The notes: generated by a model not told the origin, from the letters alone. DNA of 64,000 nt from CAMYOC01 sp963704875 (GCA_963704875.1 CAVPIA010000004.1:1-64000), one strand, 5' to 3'. Shown: positions 1 to 11,070, counted from the first letter of the stretch. A program made the numbers and translations.

Positions 1-27
1 GGGCGCACAACCGCCCGTCTGCTGCTC

Positions 28-456
28 GATATCGTCGAACTGGAACGTCCAGTTGTCCGGATCGTTCTCCGCATCACCGACCGTACCGTTGTCGAAGATC
101 AGCGTATAACCGTTGACAGTGCCGGCCACACCGGTGAAGTCAAAACACAACTCCTGCCAATTGCTGCCGCCGGTATGGGTCGCCGTCGCCTCCTGGTTAA
201 GCGGCTCCAGCTTCAGCGTTACCACCACTTCACGCGGTGAGAACACCTTCATCCGGTACGAATCGGCCGCGGCCAACGCGAGCGGCGGATCCACCGCCAG
301 CGTGCTGCCGGCAAAGGTCGCGCCGGCGAACTTCTGCATCTGCCCGACTTTGGCACTGGTGTTAATGCCGCCCGGGTTCGGGTTGTCGATGACCGACCCG
401 ACTCCGCCTTCAAAGTCATTGAACACGTACGGCCCGGCACCCTCGAAATCGGTCAG
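28..456 (-). repeat. Carbohydrate-binding-like module, copy 4
   Basis: Fourth module, in the same frame as copy 3 with no stop between them. It ends in DNWTFQFDDIEQQTGG. The gene continues past position 1, so further modules or a C-terminal anchor may exist outside the window. Confidence 0.7.
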
Positions 457-504
457 GGTGTCATCGGCCGGCGGCGGCTCGCCGTCATCCGGCGGGACCA
501 GGTA

Positions 505-963
505 GATGTCGTCTATATAGAAGGTCCAGTTGACCGGATCATTGTCCGCATCGCCGACGGTCCCGTTATCGAAAATGAACGTGATGCCAGTGACGTTGCC
601 CGATAAACCGGGGAAGTCGAAGGTCAGCTCTTCCCAACCCGAACCGCCATGGGTCACCGTGACGCCATTGCCCGGACCCTGCGGTTCCGGCTGAAACAGT
701 ACGTCTACCGGCCGCGCCGCCCACACCTTCATGGTGAAGGAACTGCCCAGCGGCACAACCAACGGGCTCGCGGTCTCCGGTGTCGGGAATATCAGCGTGG
801 AGCCGGCGAAATCCGCGCCGGCGAACTTCAGCATCCGCGCGACGCGGGCGCTGGGGTTGATCCCGCCCGGGAACGGGTTGGCAACGGTCTCGGCAAAACC
901 GCCTTCGAAGCCTCCGTCCGGACCGAAATTGTAACTCGTCGTCGGTCCTTCGAAATCAGTCAC
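505..963 (-). repeat. Carbohydrate-binding-like module, copy 3
   Basis: Third module, read in a different frame from copies 1 and 2 because of the indel near 1000. It opens VTDFEGPTTSYNFGPDG and closes with a DPVNWTFYIDDIYL block, so the reading frame is intact within the module. Confidence 0.7.
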
Positions 964-1016
964 CAGACCGTCGGGACTGGGAGGAGGCGTGCCGCCGCCA
1001 TCGCCTCACGACCAGC

Positions 1017-1460
1017 GATGATGTCGTCGAAGTAGAAGGTCCAGTTGTCGGGATCATTGGCAGCATCGCCGTTGGTCCCGTTGTCGAAGATAAAGGTGAT
1101 ACCGGTAAAGCTGCCGCTGATACCGGTGAAGTCGAAGGTAAGCGTCTCCCACCCCGACCCGCCGTGGGTCACGGTCGTTTCCGCGTCCGGCCCACCTTCC
1201 AGCTTGAACAGCACATCCACCACCCGTGGCGACCACACCTTCATGGTGAAGGAACTCCCGGACGGCACGACTAAGGTGCTTGACAGCGCCAGGGTCGCGC
1301 CACCGAAAGGCTGATCGTTGAACTTCAGCATCCGGGCAACCTGATTGCTGGTGTTGTTGCCGTCCGCAACCGGGTTGGCGATGACCTGCGCCGCACCACC
1401 GCCGAAGCCGCCGTCCACGCCGAAATCGTAGGTCTCGGGAAGCTGTTCGAAGTCGGTCAC
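1017..1460 (-). repeat. Carbohydrate-binding-like module, copy 2
   Basis: Second module, very similar to copy 1 (same MKVWSPR and DPDNWTFYFDDI blocks), joined to it by a Gly/Ser/Pro-rich linker. The third frameshift of the gene falls directly after this module. Confidence 0.75.
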
Positions 1461-1508
1461 CAGACCGCCCGAAGGCGCGCCACCGCCGTCGCCGCCGCTG
1501 GGCAGCAC

Positions 1509-1949
1509 GATGTCGTCGAAGTAGAAGGTCCAGTTGTCGGGATCGTTTTCTGCGTCACCGTTGGTCCCGTTGTCGAAGATGAAGGTGAGTCCTTCTACGG
1601 ACCCGGCGAATGCCGAGAAGTCGAAACTCAGCTCCTCCCAGCCCGTACCGCCGTGGGTGACGGTCACCTCATCCTCGAGCGGGCCCTCGATCTTGAGCAG
1701 GACATTGACGACCCGCGGCGACCAGACTTTCATCGTGATCGGCCGGCCGCCGGGCAAGGCTACCGGGCTATCCAGCGTCAGCGTGGAGCCGCCGAAGTCC
1801 GCGGCATCAAACTTGAGCATCCGCGCGACCTGAGGGCTGGTGTCGATGCCTCCGGAGACCGGATTGGCGATGACAGCAGACGCACCGCCACCAAAGCCGC
1901 CGCCCGGCCCGAAATCATAGGAATCGGGCGCCCCTTCGAAGTCAATCAC
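1509..1949 (-). repeat. Carbohydrate-binding-like module, copy 1
   Basis: First of four tandem modules of about 150 residues in the GH16 lipoprotein. Each opens with a DFEG-type turn followed by YDFG and GGFGG, has a central MKVWSPR strand, and closes with DNGTNGDAENDPDNWTFYFDDI. The acidic, aromatic-rich C-terminal block suggests a calcium-containing beta-sandwich that binds glycan. This is inferred from architecture; no CBM family number is assigned. Confidence 0.75.
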
Positions 1950-3581
1950 CGTGTCCGGAACAGGTTCCTCACCACCGATTTTTTCGAACACTCTGACGTA
2001 GTCGACCAGCATGGTCTGCGGCCAGGTCTCGGTGCCGTCGGGCGGCTGGTTATCGCTGCCGAGTGTTCCGCCCATCGCCACATTGAGGATCATGAAGAAT
2101 TCGTTGAGGAATTCCTCCATCGTGGCCGGGTCGATGGTCCGGGTGAAATAGGTGATGCCGTCGATCTTGCCGACGATCTTCTGCTCGTCCCAATCCGCTT
2201 CGAAAATATGATAATCGTCGCCTAGGGATTCAGCGAAGCTACTGGGTCTGGGAATCGAGCACCCGGCCGTCAACGGGAACGAACAGGTCTGGCGACGCCT
2301 ACCAGCGTCTCATCGCACCAGTGCATGGTGAAATGCGTGGTTCTGTCGTTCGAAAACGCGTTATGCATCTCCATGAAATCGATTTCGCCGGCCCGCGGCC
2401 AGGGCGTTTCGGGGAAAACCGCACCCAGACTCCAGAATGCCGGCCAGGCGCCCTTACCCACGGGCGGCTTGATCCGCGCCTGGATGGTGCCGAACTTGAA
2501 CTCGAACTTGTCCTTGGTGTTGATCCGCGCCGATGTGATCGTGCCGTCGCGAACGCCGCAGGGTTCGACCGGGCACCGGGCCTGGATCACCAGATTGTCA
2601 TCCTCGACACGGACGTTGTCCGCCGAGTCGGTATACAGCTGCCACTCGTTGTTGCCCCAGCCATCATTTTCGGGACCGTAGCCGGTTTCGATGTTCCAGG
2701 TGTCGGGCGACGGCGCAGAGCCGGTGTCGAATTCATCTGAGAATTTCAGGCTATACGTGATGCCGCCGCCGCAAGCAGGGAAACCCGGGAATGGGAAGTC
2801 GAGATTGTCGGTACAGCCGACTGAATTGTAGGTCTGGTAGAAATGCAGCAGCGCGGCTGATTCACTGACCACCTGGTTGACCGGGTCAGTCAGCGCCGCG
2901 ACGACCGGCCCGACCTTCGAGGAGAAATCGGGGTCGGTGAAACTGAGGGTCTGATCCTGCGCCTGGCATCCGGCGGTATTGCGGATCGAGATTCCGTTGC
3001 TCGGATCGGCGTCGCGATCAAGACTTTGCAGGAAGACCAGCTGATTTAGCGCGGCCTGATCGGTTGGATTGTTGGCGTTGGTCAGCTCTACGGGCGTCAC
3101 ATACGGCGCGCCTTCGACCGTACCCAAAGGGATGCCGCAGACAGAGAACGTCACCAGCTCGAATGGCCGATACTCGAACTCACCGAAGGAGTCCGTCATA
3201 CCCGACTCGCCACCGGAGCTCCGCCACATGACGCCTTCAAGCCCGGAGTCCAACAGCACGCCGGTCTGTGTCGGTTGCGGCGTTCCGGCGATCGGGCCAT
3301 CGTCACTGCCGGAGCCGCAGCCCACCAGAGTAGTCAATGAAGTGAAGATGGCGGCTACGCCGAAAAGGCGTGAAAGGGATGTTGCTTGCATGACTGACTC
3401 TCTCGATGTCTGCGTAAGTGACGTTCCCGATCAGATGTCACTCAAGCACTCGAGGCTCGTCGCAAAAAGCCGGGAGATATTGGTGCAACGCAGCGAAGCC
3501 AGATTCCAACGTATATCGCTAACGTGTTGATCGGGTTATTTTTTTTATCAGTAAATTTTGCCGTTTTGATGTTCTATCAGC

Positions 3582-3601
3582 AATTGACAGCGTTGTCAAT
3601 T
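3582..3601. promoter_or_regulatory. LacI-type operator in the divergent GH16 / symporter promoter region
   Basis: The 20-base sequence AATTGACAGCGTTGTCAATT is an inverted repeat with nine of ten base pairs matched around a central CG, the usual layout of LacI-family operators. Each arm contains a TTGACA hexamer. On the minus strand TTGACA (3594-3599) is followed after 17 bases by TAGAAC (3571-3576), a plausible GH16 promoter. It lies 52 bases before the symporter start. The likely ligand protein is the LacI regulator at 11.07 kb. Confidence 0.7.
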
Positions 3602-3653
3602 TGATGGAGGATGCGAGAACTTCTTGAGCGGCCACCCGGCGCGGATTGATGCC

Positions 3654-5126
3654 ATGAGCGAAGCGAGACACTACGAAACGGCGCCGGAAGATCGTATTCC
3701 GTTTGCTCAAAAGCTCGTCTATGGGCTCGGTGCATTCGTCAATAACCTGCTGGCCGCCGCCATCGGCGGCATGGTAATCGTGCTCAATCTCGGCCTCGGC
3801 ATGAATCCGGCGCTTGTCGGCCTGCTCGGCGCACTGCCCCGCCTGACCGATGCGATAACCGATCCGCTAATGGGCTACATCTCTGATAACACCCGGTCGC
3901 GATGGGGTCGGCGCCGTCCTTATATATTCGTTGGCGCAATAATCGCGGGTGTCGTCTTTGCCTTGTTGTGGCAGTTGCCCGAAGGCAAGAGCGAGACCTT
4001 TTATTTTTGGTATTTTCTTATTGGGTCGTTGGTCTTTTACCTCGGGTACACGATCTTCGCGACACCCTGGGTGGCCCTGGGCTACGAGCTAACGCCGGAC
4101 TACCACGAGCGCACTCGCCTGATGGGCGTGCAGAACTTCATCGGCCAGCTAGCCTATGTGGTCGCACCATGGTTTCTGCTGTTCATGCAGAGCAAGACCT
4201 ATTTCGACGACATGGTGGACGGCGCCGCCGGGCTGGCAATCATCGTCGCCGTGGTCACCATTGCAATCGGCATCTTGCCGGCGATCTTTCTGCGCGAACG
4301 ATTCAAACACATTGCCGCGGTAGAGATCGAAGAGCGCGTCGAACCAACCGAGAGCATGTTGGCGGGCCTGCTTCGCAACATCCGTGGCTTTATTTCCGGA
4401 TTCGCCGCGACTCTCAAGTTCAAACCGTTCCTGAAGCTGTGCGCGGCGACCTTTCTCGTTTTCAATGGCTTCATGCTGATTTCATCGTTCCAGTTCTACG
4501 TCATCATTTACTACGTGTTCGGTGGCGATAAAGTACTCGGCGCAGAGTACGCCGGCTATGCAGGTACCCTGGGCGCGGTCTCGGCGTTCGCGGTTATCTT
4601 TGTCGTGACCTGGCTGGGCACGAAGATCGGAAAACGACGTGCATTTTTCGTCGCTATCGGCATCTCGATGATCGGATACGCGTTGAAGTGGGTGTGCTAC
4701 AACCCTGATGCGCCGATGCTGCTGTTGCTGCCCGCGCCGCTGCTTGCATTCGGTCTCGGCGGGCTGTTCACCTTGATGCCATCAATGATCGCTGACGTCG
4801 TGGATATGGATGAACTCGAGACTCATGAGCGTCGTGAAGGAATGTACGGCTCGATCTTCTGGTGGGTGGTCAAGCTGGGCATGGCGGCGGCTCTCGCGGC
4901 CGGCGGCTTCCTGCTGAATGCGACCGGATTCGATGTCGCGCTGGAAGGCAATCAAACAGAAAACACAATATTGCTGATGCGGATATTCGATGCATTTGTG
5001 CCGTTCATCACCTCCGGCATCGCCATATGGGCGATCGCGAGCTTCTCGATTACAGAAGAACGCGCACATGAAATCCGGCTGCAGCTCGAGCAACGCCGGG
5101 GCGAAACGACTGCCGAGACGGCCTGA
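3654..5126 (+). CDS. GPH-family (MelB-type) sugar:cation symporter
   Basis: Inner-membrane transporter of the glycoside-pentoside-hexuronide:cation symporter family within the major facilitator superfamily, about 490 residues with roughly twelve hydrophobic segments. The family signature is visible near the N-terminus: DAITDPLMGYISD followed by the basic loop SRWGRRRPYI, matching the cation-site and cytoplasmic loop of MelB. I chose the ATG at 3654 (MSEARHYET); a TTG 30 bases upstream is also in frame. The gene stands between the GH16 glucanase and two GH17 proteins, so import of beta-1,3-gluco-oligosaccharides is the likely job, inferred from context. The LacI-type palindrome just upstream suggests induction by such sugars. 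Confidence 0.85.
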   Translation: MSEARHYETAPEDRIPFAQKLVYGLGAFVNNLLAAAIGGMVIVLNLGLGMNPALVGLLGALPRLTDAITDPLMGYISDNTRSRWGRRRPYIFVGAIIAGVVFALLWQLPEGKSETFYFWYFLIGSLVFYLGYTIFATPWVALGYELTPDYHERTRLMGVQNFIGQLAYVVAPWFLLFMQSKTYFDDMVDGAAGLAIIVAVVTIAIGILPAIFLRERFKHIAAVEIEERVEPTESMLAGLLRNIRGFISGFAATLKFKPFLKLCAATFLVFNGFMLISSFQFYVIIYYVFGGDKVLGAEYAGYAGTLGAVSAFAVIFVVTWLGTKIGKRRAFFVAIGISMIGYALKWVCYNPDAPMLLLLPAPLLAFGLGGLFTLMPSMIADVVDMDELETHERREGMYGSIFWWVVKLGMAAALAAGGFLLNATGFDVALEGNQTENTILLMRIFDAFVPFITSGIAIWAIASFSITEERAHEIRLQLEQRRGETTAETA

Positions 5127-5350
5127 GTAAGTCAGGACCTTCGTGGCCAGGCCGATCGGCGCGGCCCGTTCGCATGGCAAATGCGGCGGGCAAGACAACC
5201 CGGGCCAGGGCGCGAAAGCGGACACTGACACGCTCCATTTGGGCGAATTCACCCCTGCTGAACATGGAAATCAATTCATGAATCCTTATCGAGTCACTAC
5301 AATTTTCGCCTGGACTTCAGCGTATTCGAATCACCGGGCGGGAGGGCAGT

Positions 5351-6253
5351 ATGTCGCGTAATCATGGAGAGTCCCTGTACGGCCGACCGCTATCGCTCGC
5401 CGGACTCGACTCATGCAGCCTGGACGACGCGGAACTCAACTCACTGTTTCGCAAGGTCCTCGATGGCAAGATCCACGGACTATCGTTCAGCCCGTATATC
5501 ACCGGCCAGGGTCCGGGCACCGTGATCGGCGAGGCACAGATCGACGAACGGATGAGCATCATCCAGCCGTATGTTCACTGGGTGCGCTCCTTCTCCTGCA
5601 CCGACGGGAATGAGCTGATCCCCGGAATCGCTCACCAGAAGGGCCTGAAGACGATGGTCGGCGTGTGGCTCGAGGGCGACCATGACAAGAACGAGGAGGA
5701 ACTCGAGAACGCGATCGAAGTTGCCAGGGCGGGACATGCGGATATCCTCGCCGTCGGCAACGAGGTGTTGTTGCGGGGCGATCTTCCGGAAGATGAGCTG
5801 ATCGACTATGTGAATCGCGCCAAAAAAGCAGCGCCGGGAATTCCGGTCGGATACGTGGACGCCTATTTCAAATTCGTCGATCATCCGCGGGTCACCGATG
5901 CCTGCGACGTGATACTCGCGAACTGTTATCCCTTCTGGGAGGGCTGTTCGGCTGACTACGCCCTGCTCTACATGAAGGATATGTATCGTCGGGCGGTCCA
6001 GGCAGCCAACGGCAAAAAGGTCATCATCAGTGAGACGGGCTGGCCAAATATCGGCACGCCGACGGGCGGCGCGGTGCCCTCCTACGCCAACGCGATCAGA
6101 TATTTCCTGAACACCTGTCAATGGGCGGCAGAAGACGATATCGAGATTTTCTACTTCTCGTCTTTCGATGAAGACTGGAAGACAGGGGATGAAGGAGATG
6201 TCGGCGCCTATTGGGGCCTGTGGGACAAGGATGGACGCCTCAAATATGCCTGA
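5351..6253 (+). CDS. GH17-family beta-1,3-glucan-active protein
   Basis: Protein of 300 residues with a GH17 TIM-barrel pattern. The acid/base glutamate is in AVGNEVLL and the nucleophile in IISETGWPN, the two classical GH17 blocks. There is no signal peptide, so the enzyme is probably cytoplasmic and would act on imported oligosaccharides, as a glucosidase or a glucan transglycosylase. The start ATG at 5351 has a GGAGG Shine-Dalgarno five bases upstream. Its stop overlaps the start of the next GH17 gene, so the two are translationally coupled. Confidence 0.85.
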   Translation: MSRNHGESLYGRPLSLAGLDSCSLDDAELNSLFRKVLDGKIHGLSFSPYITGQGPGTVIGEAQIDERMSIIQPYVHWVRSFSCTDGNELIPGIAHQKGLKTMVGVWLEGDHDKNEEELENAIEVARAGHADILAVGNEVLLRGDLPEDELIDYVNRAKKAAPGIPVGYVDAYFKFVDHPRVTDACDVILANCYPFWEGCSADYALLYMKDMYRRAVQAANGKKVIISETGWPNIGTPTGGAVPSYANAIRYFLNTCQWAAEDDIEIFYFSSFDEDWKTGDEGDVGAYWGLWDKDGRLKYA

Positions 6254-7208
6254 TCATCGATCGTCTGCGGATAGCCGGGTAATGCAGTTCGAAACCGGCA
6301 ACGCAATCTGCTATTCAGGCTATCGCGAGGGCCAGTCTCCGGTCACTGGACGGTTCCCGAGCTACGCTCAGGTCAACGAGGATCTGAGCATCCTGGCGGC
6401 CAACTGGAAATATCTCCGCCTGTACGATTGCAGCCGGCACGCGGAAATCGTGCTCGAGGTGATCCGTAAGGAAGGACTCGATTTCCAGGTCATGTTGGGC
6501 GCCGAGATGCGCGCCGAGATGAGCAACCCGAACTGCCCATGGGGCGCTGATTATGATGAGGCGACGCTGGGTGCAAACCGGCGTGCAAACAGCGCAGAGA
6601 TCGATCGAATGATCGCGCTGGCGAACCGCTATGCTGAGTGCGTGTTTTCTGTCTCCGTGGGCAACGAAGCCTCAGTGGAGTGGACCGACCACCTGGTACC
6701 GGTAGACAAGCTGATCGAGTACGTGCGGCAGACAAAGAAGGCGATACAGCAGCCGGTCACTTTCTGCGAAAACTACGTGCCCTGGGGCTACAAGCTGGGA
6801 GCGCTTGTGGCCGAACTGGATTTCATCTCAGTGCACACCTATCCGGTATGGGAGTATCTGACCGTCGATGCGGCGCTGGAATACACGCGGGACAATTACA
6901 ATAGCGTTGCCAGGCACTACCCCGACAAGGCCGTCGTCATTACCGAAGCGGGCTGGACCACTGCGTCCAATGGGCGGGGAATCGAACCCTGGAATGCGTC
7001 GCAGGAATTACAGTCAATTTACTTTCAGCAGTTGACCGAGTGGGCGCGGGAAGCCGGGGTTCTGACTTTTGTCTTCGAGGCGTTCGACGAGCCATGGAAA
7101 GGATCACCTGATCCGCTGGAGCCGGAGAAACACTGGGGGCTGTTTACCGTGGACCGGAGGCCCAAGCTGGCCATGCGCGAGCTATACCCTGACCTTGTAT
7201 CAGTCTGA
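6246..7208 (+). CDS. Second GH17-family protein
   Basis: About 320 residues, a distant paralogue of the preceding gene. The catalytic pair is visible as SVGNEAS and VITEAGWTT. The C-terminal half has the FEAFDEPWK block typical of bacterial GH17. No signal peptide, so cytoplasmic. I chose the ATG at 6246, which overlaps the upstream stop codon; a longer frame begins at 6168 inside the previous gene, and an alternative start is at 6282 (MQFETGN). Having two different GH17 proteins next to a phosphorylase suggests stepwise processing of laminari-oligosaccharides, with one member possibly transferring rather than hydrolysing. Confidence 0.85.
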   Translation: MPDHRSSADSRVMQFETGNAICYSGYREGQSPVTGRFPSYAQVNEDLSILAANWKYLRLYDCSRHAEIVLEVIRKEGLDFQVMLGAEMRAEMSNPNCPWGADYDEATLGANRRANSAEIDRMIALANRYAECVFSVSVGNEASVEWTDHLVPVDKLIEYVRQTKKAIQQPVTFCENYVPWGYKLGALVAELDFISVHTYPVWEYLTVDAALEYTRDNYNSVARHYPDKAVVITEAGWTTASNGRGIEPWNASQELQSIYFQQLTEWAREAGVLTFVFEAFDEPWKGSPDPLEPEKHWGLFTVDRRPKLAMRELYPDLVSV

Positions 7209-7245
7209 CGGGCCGACCGGAACAGCGGATACGCGATCAGTTCAA

Positions 7246-10200
7246 ATGGAACATGAGCCGAAGATGAGCATACCTGCAGTCAAGCCGGAATCCGGCGAAG
7301 TCAGCGGCGCCTTTGTCACCCTGGCAGGCGAGCGTTATTACGCGATCGGCAACGTTGACCAGATGGCGCCGTTTTTTATCAATCTGGTGTCCGACAACGA
7401 TCACTGGATGTTCGTGGCATCCAACGGTGGACTGACCGCAGGCCGTGTGTCGCCAGACACCGCATTGTTCCCCTATGTCACGGTAGACAAGCTCTACGAC
7501 AGCACGCTGCATACCGGCAGCAGAACACTACTCAGGGCCGAGTTCGAGGGAAAGCTGAGGCTGTGGGAGCCGTTCAACGCCGAGCACAACGGTCGCTACA
7601 AAATAACGCGTAACCTGTACAAGAATCTGCTCGGCAACAAACTGCAGTTCGAGGAGATCAACCATGATCTGAAGCTGGCCTTCAGGTATCGATGGGTGAC
7701 CAGTGACGCCTATGGCTTCGTGCGCGAGGTCGAGCTCGAAAACCTGAGCACGCAGGCTCGCGCGGTAGAAGTCCTCGACGGTCTGCAGAATCTGTTGCCA
7801 GCCGGGACCCCGCGCTTCACCCAGACCAACTCCAGTTATCTGGTAGATGCGTACAAGTGGAGCGAGCTCGACGCCACCACCGGCGCGGCCCTGTTCACTC
7901 TGTTTTCCGGAATATCAGACCGTGCCGAGCCTTGCGAATCGCTAAAGGCCACCACCGTATTCTGCCTGGGGCTGGACCAGCGTCAGGTTCTGCTCTCAAG
8001 CGAACAACTCGCTGATTTTCGCAGCGGCAAGAACCTCACTCAGGAGACTCATAAGCGCGGAGTCCGCGGCGCATATCTTGTTAATGCCTCGCTCGAATTG
8101 CCGCCAGAGTCCTCGCAGCACTGGCGGCTGGTGGCGAATCTCGAGCAGAGCCAGAGCGAGGCACTCGACCTGATTCGCCAGTTGCGCGATCCACAGACCG
8201 TCGCTGCTGCGATTACCGCTTCAGTCGCAAAGGGTTCCGATACGCTGGCCCGGATCATGGCCGCCGGTGACGGTTTTCAGAAGACCAGCGAGGAAGATGT
8301 CTCGGCGCACCACTACGCCAACGTGCTGTTCAATGTGCTGCGTGGCGGCATCGTCGACAATCAGTATCTGGTCGATTCCCGGAACTTCAGCAAGCACATC
8401 AGGCGATTCAACCGCAAGGTCTACACGCGCCATCAAGGGCTGCTCGACGCACTGCCCGAGCGACTGGAATACGGGCACTTGTTGGCCGATCTTCTGCAAC
8501 AGGGCGACTCTGCAGCTCGAGCCGCCTTGCCTATGAATATCTGCCGATCACTTTTGGCCGTCGCCATGGCGACCCCAGCCGTCCCTGGAATCAATTCGCG
8601 ATCCGGCTGACAGACGGACAGGGCAATCGTCTGCTGACTTATCAGGGCAACTGGCGCGACATCTTCCAGAACTGGGAAGCGCTTGCTGCTCAGCTATCCG
8701 GAATTTATCGAGAATGTGATTGCGAAATTCGTCAACGCTTCGACCGTCGACGGCTACAACCCCTATCGAATCACCAACGAAGGCATCGACTGGGAGGTCG
8801 AGGAGCCGGACGACCCCTGGAGCTACATCGGCTACTGGGGCGACCACCAGATCATCTATCTGCAGAAATTGCTCGAGCTCTCGCACCAGTTCCACCCGGA
8901 CCGGCTCGGCGATCTGTTGCATCGTCCGATCTTCAGCTATGCCAACGTGCCCTACCGGATCAGGCCGTTTGCGGCGATCCTCGAGAACGCAAAAAGCACG
9001 GTCGACTACGACAACGATCTCGCCGAACGAATCGAACGGCGGGTTAGCGAGCTGGGCGCGGATGGCAAGCTGTTGCTCGATATCGATGGCCAGGTTTACC
9101 AGGTCAATCTGCTCGAAAAGCTGCTGGTGCCGCTACTGAGCAAGCTGGGCAATCTGGTGGTCGACGGCGGCATCTGGCTCAACACCCAGCGCCCGGAATG
9201 GAACGACGCCAACAACGCCCTGGTCGGCCAGGGTCTGTCGATGGTGACTCTGTATTACCTGCGCCGCTATGTCCGGTTTCTGCAGGCACTGCTGGCAGAA
9301 CAGACCGGACCCGGTACAGCTGTCCACCGAAGTCAGTCAGTGGCTGGCGGAGACCGCAGCCGCATTGGCGAATGTGCGCGAGCACCTGGGAGACCAGCCG
9401 GTCGGCGCCAATCAACGCTATCAGTGGCTGACGGAACTGGGCCAGGCGGCCAGTCGTTATCGTCGGACTGTTTATCAGCAGGAATCGTTCAGCGGCACGG
9501 TGTCACAGGACCCGAAGCGGGTCACGGAGATGCTTGACGATGCGCTGGCGGCGATCGATCACAGTATCCGCAGTAATCGACGCAACGATGCGCTCTACCA
9601 CGCGTACAACCTGCTGGCATTGAAATCCGATGCCGCGGAACTCGATACGCTCTACCCGATGCTGGAGGGCCAGGTTGCGACGCTAAGCTCGGGCGCTATC
9701 TCACCGGCCGAGGCGGTTGAACTGCTGGAGGCGCTGTTCGCAAGCGATCTGTTCCGCGCCGATCAGAAGTCGTTCCTGCTTTACCCCGATCGCCAGTTGC
9801 CCCGCTTTCTTGAGAAGAACCGCGTACCCGGGGAACAAGTCGCAGCGATGCCGGTACTCCAACAGATGCTGGAATCAGGCGATCGCAGAATTATCGAGCG
9901 CGATGCTGACGGGACTTATCGTTTCAACGCGGAAATCACGAATGTCGGCGACCTGAATGCCAGGCTGGATGAGCTGGCGCCGGCCTACGGCGAAGCGCTG
10001 GAGACGGCGCGGGAATCGCTGAGCGCGCTCTATGAGCAGGTATTCCACCACCAGTCTTTCACCGGGCGTTCCGGCGGCATGTTCGGTTTCGAGGGTCTGG
10101 GCAGCATTTACTGGCACATGGTGGCCAAACTCCTGTTGGCTATCCAGGAGAATTTCTTCGCCGCACGCGAACAGGGCGCTGACGAGGCGATCTGCCAGCG

Positions 10201-10756
10201 TCTCGGGGCCCTGTACTACCGGGTACGCGAAGGCATCGGCTTCAACAAGACACCGGCCGAGTTTGGCGCATTCCCAACGGATCCTTATTCACATTCGCCC
10301 AAACACATGGGCGCGCAGCAGCCGGGGATGACCGGCCAGGTCAAGGAGGAAATCCTGACCCGGCTGGCAGAACTGGGCGTCCGTGTACACGCTGGCGCAG
10401 TGCGTTTCGATCCAGCCCTGCTCCGTGCCCGCGAGTTTATCGATGATCCGCAACCGTTCCGTTTCCTCGATGTAGACGGGCAATGGCAAGAACTCACGGT
10501 CCCGGCGAACGGGCTGGCATTTACCTGGTGTCAGGTGCCGATGGTCTATCGCCTGGATGACTCGGCCGAGGCCGGCCTGACCGTCACCTGCCTGACCGTT
10601 ACCTGGGACAACGGCGAGCGTCAGTCTCTTCCCGGCCTGACCTTGCCGGACGAGATGGCTCGGCATCTGTTTGAACGCAGTGGTCGGATTCGCCAGCTCG
10701 AGCTGGTGCTGAGCAGGCGCCAGATGTTTCCCGGCGAGCAGGAACCGAGCGCGTGA
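7246..10756 (+). pseudogene. GH149-like beta-1,3-glucan phosphorylase, interrupted by three frameshifts
   Basis: If reassembled, the product is about 1,170 residues, the size of the GH149/GH161 inverting phosphorylases that release glucose-1-phosphate from beta-1,3-glucans. The most telling block is NTQRPEWNDANNAL, where GH94-related enzymes keep the catalytic aspartate. The frame moves near 8525 (the short stretch YEYLPITFGRRHGD is in a second frame), returns near 8675, and shifts again near 9305, after LLAEQTG and before VQLSTEVSQWL. Protein similarity runs smoothly through all joints, so either assembly indels or very recent decay explains it. The start is ATG 7246 or 7264. It lies 37 bases after the GH17 pair and is probably the last structural gene of the operon. 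The GH149 assignment is from remembered family features and should be tested against GH161. Confidence 0.7.
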
Positions 10757-11070
10757 CATGGCCACACGGACTCGCAACCTTCGCAGGTCTGCCGGTACCA
10801 CAACCGGATCGCTGTTGCGCCAGGGTTTTTTGTAACACGAAAGTCACTGAGCGCCTGTACGATAAGGAACCCCGGTGGAATTGCGAGCAAGGCATTGGCG
10901 GAATCGGTTGGCCGGGCGATCCGCAGAAACACACAATCAAATCAGTCGTAAGGCCCGACACTGCGGTGAATATCGCGCCCGCAGCATATCGTGTTCATCA
11001 ACATAGCGGCCTGTAAGAAGATGGCTTACAAAACCAATGTTTAATAAGAAGAATTCGGGGGCAGTCGGGT
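10757..11070. other. Intergenic region between phosphorylase and LacI genes
   Basis: About 315 bases with no credible gene. No clear terminator hairpin and no copy of the LacI-type palindrome found upstream of the symporter were seen. The last 40 bases are AT-rich and presumably contain the promoter of the LacI gene. Confidence 0.5.

Larger units (their letters stand above)
1..3391 (-). pseudogene. GH16 beta-glucanase lipoprotein with four C-terminal modules, frameshifted and cut by the window edge
   Basis: This is a secreted endo-beta-1,3-glucanase (laminarinase-type) gene read from 3391 leftward. The first 373 codons hold a lipoprotein signal (lipobox LVGC), an N-terminal domain of about 160 residues of the kind found in gammaproteobacterial surface lipoproteins, and a GH16 domain with the catalytic motif GEIDFMEMH. 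The frame breaks near 2230-2300 (apparently two single-base indels, with a short middle frame reading DGRVLDSQTQ) and resumes with SLGDDYHIFEADWD, a normal GH16 continuation. A third shift at about 985-1015 lies in a Gly-rich linker. The frame then stays open to position 1. No base-substitution nonsense codons were seen, so the breaks could be sequence errors. It is divergent from the sugar symporter and shares an operator region with it. Confidence 0.8.

Noticed and set aside
1653..2225. Long plus-strand frame opposite the GH16 gene
   Set aside because: It is a shadow in the antisense frame of the conserved repeat modules; its residue composition is Arg/Ala/Gly-rich and has no family.
7246..10756. 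Three independent genes instead of one broken phosphorylase
   Set aside because: The fragments continue one protein across joints, with the bridging stretch present in another frame, and neither fragment has its own ribosome site.
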